From assembly GCA_001839685.1 (NCBI GenBank), contig MLAK01001110.1:1-33531 (forward strand): a stretch of DNA of 33,531 nt, written 5' to 3'. How positions within the stretch are numbered: position 1 is the stretch's first letter; the number at the start of each line of letters is the position of its first letter. Positions 27,292-33,531 of the stretch are shown here, one piece after another. A program made the translations under genes and the position numbers. Source of the DNA: Tritrichomonas foetus. Its lineage: Eukaryota; Parabasalia; Tritrichomonadida; Tritrichomonadidae. The notes under the pieces are model-generated. The model saw only the letters and a program-made list of their open reading frames with translations, did not search any database and was not told the origin of the DNA.

Positions 27292-30200
27292 TCATTCAGA
27301 TTTGGAATCAATATGAAGCTTTTTGATTGGGGGTAAGATAACACATGGAAGATGTCCGGATATTTTTTGAAGTTTTCGAATTGATGTCAACACAAGAATG
27401 AGTGTATTTAAAGAAATTTGTTGTTTTCTTACATCATTCTGACATTTACTGAAACAATTACTAATTCGAATGTTACTATTATTATTAGTATGATTCGAGT
27501 TTGTGTAATTGGAGTTAATTTTGTCTAAAATTCCACTCACTAAGATTGATTTTTCAAGTCTCAACATTTCCAATCTTTTTATTGTCATTCTTTGATTGAT
27601 GCTTCCAACAAGTGCTTCTTCAATTGAAAACATTAATTCTTTTGCTGTTCGCAATGACAAAAAGTTATCCGAAATTAAAGCAGATAATTTTTTAGCCCAT
27701 TGTTCCCATTCATACAAAGTTGCATCAGTGAAAGTCGAATGTAAGTTTTTGGCTTGTTGTTCATTTTCTTCTTTAATTTTATGTATCAACTTTTTATGTT
27801 GGTTTTTAAGTTGATTGTATTTATGGCATTTACTAATCAGTTTAGTTAATAAATCAACAATTTTTTCGTCATTTTCACATCCAATTAAAGCTTTAACAGT
27901 CGCCAGTTCACTGACATTTTCTTCAAGTTTATGATTTGTTTCTGTTACATTTGTGATTTCATGAACAACTTTATCTAGAACTTCAAAAACAGAATTTTCT
28001 GTGATTTCATTATTGAAATTTACAAATTCTTTGAATCTTTGACAAATTTGAATATAAAATTCATGATTATGACATTGAAATTCTGCTTGTTTTTGTTCGA
28101 TTTCGCCTTGATATTGCATTTCTAAATTTAAAAGCTTCATTCGACATTGAGTTTCAATCAAATTCTTATCACGCAATAATTTTTCTTCAGTTGCATCGTG
28201 TTTCATCTTCAACATTCGGTTTTCTATTCTCAGGGTGTTGATTTCGGAATTTAATCGTTGATTGGATTCTTCAAATTCTTGTGCTAGTTTGATTTGATTT
28301 GATTCATTTGTTCTTGAGTCTTGCAATTTTTGTCTCAAATCATTCATAAGTGGTTCAAAATGATTTCGTAAATCTTCATTTTTTTGAAGTTGAGTTCGTA
28401 AATCACCTTTCAGACGATTTATTTTATCTTTATATCCTTTTCTGAGATTCATTTTATCTTCATTTATTGAAGAGTCAAGTTTGTTATGTTTTGTTTTCCA
28501 TATTTCAATTTCGTTATTTAAGGATTCGATTTCTTGATCTTTGATAATTTGACTTGACTCCAAATCATCGAGCACAGTTAATCTACTGTTTTGATCATTG
28601 ACAACTTTCTTCAAGTTGTTTGCTTCAGTTTGAGTCGCATCAAGAGAAGATTGAAGATCGTGAATAATTTTATTTGATTTTTCTATTTCTTTCTTTAAAT
28701 TTCGAACTTCAATTTCTAGGGCATTCTTTGAGATTTGTAATGAATCAAATAACATTATTTTTTGTTCTAAATTTTGATTTTGATTGATCAGGAAATTTTT
28801 TTCGTCTGTTAGAGCATTAATTTGTGCCTCTAATTTTTCTTTTTGATATGTATCAAATTTACTGGTATCAGCACTATTTGTTTTTTTAATTTTGATATTT
28901 TTGGATTCAATTTCTGAACATTCACTACTATTTTCATCACTGTCTATTTTAGTTAATCTTTTAGATTTACTATTCTTCTTCAGTGAATTATCACTGGAAG
29001 TTTCGCTCAAAATTTCACTAGTACTCTGACTAGGACTGTTGGTGTAATTATCTGACTGATCTCCATTTATTAAAAGCAAACATTTTTTCAACGTTTCACC
29101 CGAATTTCGACTCAATTGAAGTTCACTTACAATTTGTTGAAGAAGCTTTTCTGCTGAATCACGTGCTTTTTTATGCTCATTTATTTGTTTTTGTAACTTT
29201 GAAGATGTTTCTTGAAGGCGAATTTCCGCATCATGATTTGATTGTTTCAATTCATATCTAAGTGTTTTTATGTCGCATGTCAGATGGTGATTTGCATCAT
29301 TCATTCGATCAGCGCATCTTCGAAGTGCATCATTGGCAGTTGAACAAAGTTGTAGAATTAGAAAGAGTTCATTCCAATCAATTTCTTTATATATATTATT
29401 TTCATTTATAAAACTTTCAATGCGAGAAGGAAAAGAAAGAAAATCCTCAGAAAATTCTTTGAATTCTTTATTTTGTGTCATAAATGCTTCAATTTTATTG
29501 CATTGTGATAATAATAACGGTCGTAAATCTTCATGGCAAGGAAGGTCAATCATCCAACCTTGCATCTCACCACTATTGGCCAAATGTTCGAAGAATTGTA
29601 TCATACTGGTACAATATTGCATCAACCGTTCGTTATATTGAATAATTTTATCATTTTGACTATTTTTCATCATTTCGATTTGATTCTTCTGCTCAATTTT
29701 TTGTTGTTGAATCTTTTTTATAAGAATTTCTAAAATTTCAACAACTTTTGTAATTGCTGGTTCATTTTCTTCATTTAAGATATCTAAAACTATATTTGTG
29801 ATGTCATTTTGATTTATTTTTGAAGAAAAATAATATTTCAATGTACTTGTTATTTCTGAATGATCACATTTTGTTTTTGATCCAAGTTTTTTCTCAAGTT
29901 CTTCTGTTCGTGATTGTGCTGCTTTTAAGGCTTTTTCAGAATCATTGATTTGATTTTGATATTTTTGATAATATGATTCATATTCTATTAATGCACTTGT
30001 TTGTTGCTGCATTAAATAAAAAATTCGATTTTTATTGGAATTTTCTTTTTCCAGTTGCTTATTACAATCTTCAATTTGTTTAGAAAGATCCAAAACAACT
30101 TTCGATAGTTTTCCATTTTCTCTTTCTTTTAATTCAATCTGTCTCTTCAAAACCTCAACTTCACTCGAAGTTTCACATTCATTTATACAACCATTCATAC

Positions 30201-31233
30201 TTTTATTCATTTTTTCATTTTCATTATTAATAATTTTTTCATTTGTTTTAATTTGTTCGTTTGATTTAATTTTTTGATTTTCTTTCTCTTTTTGATTTTT
30301 GATGTTTTGTGGGGTGTTGTTGGCAGCTTGACTAAATTCGTCTTTCTCAAGAGCGAGTTTGTCATTTTTCATTTTAAGATCATCAATTATATTATTCTTT
30401 GAGTGAATTTGATTTAAAAGTTCGGAATTTTCCAATCTCAAAGAATTAATTTTTTGCCTTCTTTTTTGATTTTCTTCTTCAAGACATTTACATTTAATTT
30501 GAAGCGCTTGAAGCTCACTTTCAAGGACAAAATTTTTCCCTCCATTTATTTCTGTAAAACCAGATGATACATCATTGAATGGCTGACCAGAAAAAGCAAA
30601 ATTTTTGGAATTTTGAGTTTGATTGAGTCTGATTTGATGAATTGTGGATAAAACATCATTTTGTGACATCCCTTTTGGTAAATCGAATTCAGTAATCAAA
30701 AAGTTGAAAACATCATCAATATTTTTTTCCACATCTTGGAATGGATTGAATCGATTTGATGGATTTGCTGGTTTTATGTTTTTCAATTCTGTTAATTTGT
30801 TTTCGAGAATTTGGATTTTGGTTTGAAGGTTGCTGACCGATTCGTTTTCATTTTTCTGATTTTTTGATGTTGATGATTTGTATAAAATGAGCAAGGCAAA
30901 ACTGATGATATTTAATGCTTCATATGAATGAGACCGATTTCCAATCGAAACTTTTGGGCTGTTTCCTAATTCATTTAAGTCATTTAATATCAAATTTATT
31001 AATCTCATAATTTCTTCCGGATCGTTCGTCGGTTTTAGCGTAGAGTTGATATTATACAATTTCATCGTTTGGAGAAGATTTGAAAGTTGAAGTGTGTGGA
31101 TATGTAATGAATCTGTGATTTGATTGGCGCCAAAATCATTCTCAGACGAATTTGAGTTCTCTGATGATAGATTGAGATTATCTTTCCTAGGCCGAAATCG
31201 TTGTCGATTATATGATTGGGGAAAATTTGACAT
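27292..31233 (-). CDS. Long coiled-coil protein, 1313 aa
   Basis: From ATG, 1313 residues. A non-coiled head (about 40-125 and 155-225, with conserved-looking helices such as IMRLINLILNDLNELG and VFNFLITEFDLPKGMS) may be a domain of its own. Extended heptad-rich coiled coil follows at about 130-150, 230-310, 350-450, 650-720 and 790-1100. A globular insert sits at about 470-650 (YNERLMQYCTSMIQFFEHLANSGEMQGWMIDLP). Ser/Lys-rich breaks occur near 730-780. The C-terminal 200 residues are helical (LYEWEQWAKKLSALISDNFLSLRTAKELMFSIEEAL). No motor, kinase or membrane segment. Layout resembles centrosomal, golgin or cytoskeletal tethers. Trichomonads have many such genes, often annotated vaguely; I assign no function. 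Confidence 0.85.
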   Translation of the reverse strand: MSNFPQSYNRQRFRPRKDNLNLSSENSNSSENDFGANQITDSLHIHTLQLSNLLQTMKLYNINSTLKPTNDPEEIMRLINLILNDLNELGNSPKVSIGNRSHSYEALNIISFALLILYKSSTSKNQKNENESVSNLQTKIQILENKLTELKNIKPANPSNRFNPFQDVEKNIDDVFNFLITEFDLPKGMSQNDVLSTIHQIRLNQTQNSKNFAFSGQPFNDVSSGFTEINGGKNFVLESELQALQIKCKCLEEENQKRRQKINSLRLENSELLNQIHSKNNIIDDLKMKNDKLALEKDEFSQAANNTPQNIKNQKEKENQKIKSNEQIKTNEKIINNENEKMNKSMNGCINECETSSEVEVLKRQIELKERENGKLSKVVLDLSKQIEDCNKQLEKENSNKNRIFYLMQQQTSALIEYESYYQKYQNQINDSEKALKAAQSRTEELEKKLGSKTKCDHSEITSTLKYYFSSKINQNDITNIVLDILNEENEPAITKVVEILEILIKKIQQQKIEQKNQIEMMKNSQNDKIIQYNERLMQYCTSMIQFFEHLANSGEMQGWMIDLPCHEDLRPLLLSQCNKIEAFMTQNKEFKEFSEDFLSFPSRIESFINENNIYKEIDWNELFLILQLCSTANDALRRCADRMNDANHHLTCDIKTLRYELKQSNHDAEIRLQETSSKLQKQINEHKKARDSAEKLLQQIVSELQLSRNSGETLKKCLLLINGDQSDNYTNSPSQSTSEILSETSSDNSLKKNSKSKRLTKIDSDENSSECSEIESKNIKIKKTNSADTSKFDTYQKEKLEAQINALTDEKNFLINQNQNLEQKIMLFDSLQISKNALEIEVRNLKKEIEKSNKIIHDLQSSLDATQTEANNLKKVVNDQNSRLTVLDDLESSQIIKDQEIESLNNEIEIWKTKHNKLDSSINEDKMNLRKGYKDKINRLKGDLRTQLQKNEDLRNHFEPLMNDLRQKLQDSRTNESNQIKLAQEFEESNQRLNSEINTLRIENRMLKMKHDATEEKLLRDKNLIETQCRMKLLNLEMQYQGEIEQKQAEFQCHNHEFYIQICQRFKEFVNFNNEITENSVFEVLDKVVHEITNVTETNHKLEENVSELATVKALIGCENDEKIVDLLTKLISKCHKYNQLKNQHKKLIHKIKEENEQQAKNLHSTFTDATLYEWEQWAKKLSALISDNFLSLRTAKELMFSIEEALVGSINQRMTIKRLEMLRLEKSILVSGILDKINSNYTNSNHTNNNSNIRISNCFSKCQNDVRKQQISLNTLILVLTSIRKLQKISGHLPCVILPPIKKLHIDSKSE

Positions 31234-31777
31234 GAGAAAGAAAATGATAAGTTATAGATTTCTATTTAACCTTTAGTTTCACCATTGTAAAAATAAACTT
31301 CACAAAAATATTATTTTCTTCCGTTTATTTTTATGATTGATTGAAACGATAAATGCCAAGCTTTCAAATGTCAAAATCTATGATTCGTGACAACTTTTAA
31401 TTTTCTTATTCTAAAATAAAATGTCAATTATAGGCGATATTTTTACTCTGAGCTCTCCCTAATGGGTAGTACCTATTGATATGCAATTTTAATACTAACT
31501 TTGATTCTTTATTTTTAAATTCAATGTCATTCCAATGCTTTGAATTCATGAATGAGAATTTAATATAAACATACCAGGAATTCTTCTAACTAGAATATAA
31601 AGTTTCGTGCATATTTCATAAAATTCATCATCAAAACTTATCATGTTTATGTCTGAACACTTAAGGTCAAATACAAGGCCAAATTAGCGAAAAGCGTTCA
31701 CGGTAAAAATAGTCGCCATTTCGATCATTTTAATAAGGAATGAATAGATAGAAATACAGAAAGTAAGGCATAATAGT
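31234..31777. other. AT-rich intergenic region, nothing recognised
   Basis: About 540 bases between two minus-strand genes. A slightly GC-richer word cluster at 31448-31472 (GAGCTCTCCCTAATGGGTAG) and at 31670-31715 was noted, but no gene, RNA or repeat is supported. Confidence 0.55.
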
Positions 31778-33256
31778 TTATTGAGCTAATGTATGTCGAA
31801 TTGGGCACAATTTATCGAGTCGTTTCTCGATCTGCTTTAGTTGCTGGTCAGCCTCTTTGACTTCCGCGCCAGAGAGGCCCCAGAACTTCGCATTGTCGTC
31901 GAAAATTTTGAATCGTTTTTCTGTCCTTCTGATGAAATTGTCGAATCTCATGAAATCTTGAATCATTTTGGCGGAGAGCATTGCCTTCATGTTCTGTGTC
32001 TCTGTCGTTGTTTTGAGGATTTCGTTCTTTATTGTCTGCGCGTTCTTCTTTGTTCGAATAAAATTCCTCTTGAAGGAATTGAAAGGTCCGGTAATATCTT
32101 TGATGATTCCTTCGCGTCGTTCGTTTCCAATTTCGAGTACGTCATTTAACTGTCTGCGAACATCGTTCTTTAATGCGTTAACTTGTTTATCGATTTCTTT
32201 TCTGATTTCGGCCTGTAAAATATCGTGGTCCCTTTTACATTGATCCATGAGGATCTTTTGTCTGTCAATCTCTTCTTGGAGAACAGCTGTTTCTTCAAGG
32301 AAGGTCTTTGTCGAGGCATCCCTTCTTTTACGACTCTGATCGATATACGATTTTATATCTTCTAATTGGCGACGCTGTTCATCAACGATTTCTTTGGCAT
32401 GATTCATTCGTTCATCGAAGAGAGCTTTCGCCTCATTTGAAGATCGTTCGATCGTGTCTTTGAAGTCGTTTTCGAGATTGATGGCATTGTCTGTTAAACG
32501 GTCGCTAGCTTTTTGAAGGTTTCTTTTGGCGCGATTTCGAAGTGACGTTAATTGGTCTGATATGAAAAAGCCAATATTTGCGTCATGAACTTCTTGTGTT
32601 TCTAAAATTCTGTCATCGTGATGTTTTTCAAGCCTTTCAAAGTCGAGACGAAGAAGGAGAGGAACTGCAGCAAAAGGATTCGAATTAAGCATTTTCATAA
32701 CAAAATCTAAAAATAATTGGGGATCGATTTCATCAAATTGATCTGCGTAATGAACAATTTCGCATAAATTGTCGACATTCACTTGAAGTAGTTCGTCTCG
32801 CTCTAAAACTTTGTTAAAAATTTTGGCAACTTGAATAATATCATCTGTTGATTCTTTATGAAGTTTCTGGTTTTCAAGTAAATCGGCGAGGGGATCTTCA
32901 AAAACGAGGGGTGGTCGTTGTCTTTCGATGTTCTTCTGAGCAATATAATCTTTAACGAATTTACTTAAATTTTTGATTTTCCATTCTTCAGCGAGATCGA
33001 GAAGATCGTAAGCGTTCTGTGTTGTGACAGTGAATCTTTCGAGATTGCATGCCAAAACAAATGCGGTGGCAGCCTCTTCGTCTAAAATTGGATTTACTCT
33101 CGAAGAATAAATTCCATTTTGAACAAGTTTTTGCGCTTTTGTTGAGACTTTCGAGAATGTGTTACAGTCGAATTGGTGAGGCTGCCCGTTTATAACAAGA
33201 GTGAAGATTTGATTTGATTCTGACACGATGAAGATTGAAGGACCGTTAAGGATCAA
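31778..33256 (-). CDS. BTB-like domain plus coiled-coil protein, no ATG start visible
   Basis: The open frame is 492 codons, beginning with a TTG. Residues about 15-110 look like a divergent BTB/POZ domain of the trichomonad type: IFTLVINGQPHQFDCNTFSKVS, then LDEEAATAFVLACNLERFTVTTQNAYDLLDLAEEWKIKNLSKFV. Residues 110-235 are helical and BACK-like (VDNLCEIVHYADQFDEIDPQLFLDFV). From about 235 to 490 there is a long charged coiled coil. Many trichomonad proteins share this BTB-plus-coil layout; partners are unknown. There is no in-frame ATG before residue 187, and the frame is closed by a TAG about 55 bases upstream of the TTG. The true start may be in an upstream exon, in another frame after an assembly error, or non-ATG. 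Codon use is GC-richer than in the neighbours. Confidence 0.8.
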   Translation of the reverse strand: MILNGPSIFIVSESNQIFTLVINGQPHQFDCNTFSKVSTKAQKLVQNGIYSSRVNPILDEEAATAFVLACNLERFTVTTQNAYDLLDLAEEWKIKNLSKFVKDYIAQKNIERQRPPLVFEDPLADLLENQKLHKESTDDIIQVAKIFNKVLERDELLQVNVDNLCEIVHYADQFDEIDPQLFLDFVMKMLNSNPFAAVPLLLRLDFERLEKHHDDRILETQEVHDANIGFFISDQLTSLRNRAKRNLQKASDRLTDNAINLENDFKDTIERSSNEAKALFDERMNHAKEIVDEQRRQLEDIKSYIDQSRKRRDASTKTFLEETAVLQEEIDRQKILMDQCKRDHDILQAEIRKEIDKQVNALKNDVRRQLNDVLEIGNERREGIIKDITGPFNSFKRNFIRTKKNAQTIKNEILKTTTETQNMKAMLSAKMIQDFMRFDNFIRRTEKRFKIFDDNAKFWGLSGAEVKEADQQLKQIEKRLDKLCPIRHTLAQ

Positions 33257-33311
33257 TTTAACAAGAATTATGGTTAGATTTTTGATTTCTAAGCACGGCT
33301 TTACTGAGTAC

Positions 33312-33375
33312 TACTCAACGATACTCAAATATTCAAAAGATACTCAAGAAAATACTCAAAAAGTGGAATACTCAA
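33312..33375. repeat. Cluster of five TACTCAA words upstream of the BTB-like gene
   Basis: TACTCAA occurs at 33312, 33322, 33341, 33353 and 33369, with an inverted GAGTACT at 33305. Spacing is irregular (10-19 bases). On the coding strand of the BTB-like gene the word is TTGAGTA. It could be a binding-site cluster or a decayed short repeat. Confidence 0.7.
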
Positions 33376-33531
33376 AAAATCGAATTTTCGCAAGAAATGA
33401 TTTTATTTCTAATATTTAAGTGCAATTGATATGCTTAGTATTTCAAATGATCGTTGGATGATTTATTTCGAAAATTCAATTTTTCATAATCATGATTATT
33501 CATGACAAAAAATAATTAATTTTCTGTGACA

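Noticed and set aside
1..33531. tRNA, rRNA or snRNA genes
   Set aside because: I scanned for GTTCRA T-loop contexts and paired stems and for familiar snRNA words; single matches (for example near 12230 and 25767) lacked the rest of a tRNA. A covariance-model search would be decisive.

Overview
The window looks like nuclear DNA of a parabasalid (trichomonad) protist. A Tritrichomonas-like species is my best guess, but species is an inference. Reasons: very AT-rich DNA; densely packed eukaryotic genes with no visible introns; short 5' leaders with TCA-type initiator sequences just before ATG in two housekeeping genes; a dihydrolipoamide dehydrogenase with a short hydrogenosome-type presequence; a DUF3447/ankyrin gene of the kind hugely expanded in trichomonads; and several long coiled-coil or low-complexity proteins. 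Two N bases (26017, 26995) show this is a draft assembly.

Layout. 1-2235: one 75-codon ORF, a possible frameshifted small gene, a short GC-richer patch and decayed repeat-like DNA. 2236-7296 (-): a DOCK-family Rho-GTPase exchange factor. 7981-8937 (+): the proteasome deubiquitinase Rpn11. 8938-9638: the gap between convergent genes, holding a perfectly phased 16 x 19 bp minisatellite and an inverted copy of it. 9639-12290 (-): glucosidase II alpha subunit. 12474-13061 (+): AMMECR1-domain protein. 13334-15394 (-): a DUF3447/ankyrin gene broken by at least three frameshifts. 16355-17782 (+): dihydrolipoamide dehydrogenase. 18063-18908 (-): a minimal RRP1/Nop52. 19116-19592 (+): unknown Asn-rich protein. 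19687-20958 (-): secreted Gln/Pro-repeat protein. 21236-21305: a 70-base poly(T). 21617-23044 (-): PP2A B56-type regulatory subunit. 24414-25541 (-): acidic/basic low-complexity protein. 25764-27092: a degenerate hAT-type DNA transposon with clear terminal inverted repeats and an 8-bp target-site duplication. 27292-31233 (-): 1313-residue coiled-coil protein. 31778-33256 (-): BTB-like plus coiled-coil protein with no ATG start.

The genes are not an operon and do not form one pathway. They are independent housekeeping functions (protein degradation, ER glycoprotein processing, hydrogenosomal metabolism, ribosome assembly, phosphatase targeting, GTPase signalling) interleaved with lineage-specific low-complexity proteins and genome debris. 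The most notable structures are the hAT element with its repeated TTATGCCC motif, the minisatellite with its inverted copy flanked by 19-bp direct repeats, and the decayed ankyrin gene. I did not find convincing evidence of a new multi-gene system.
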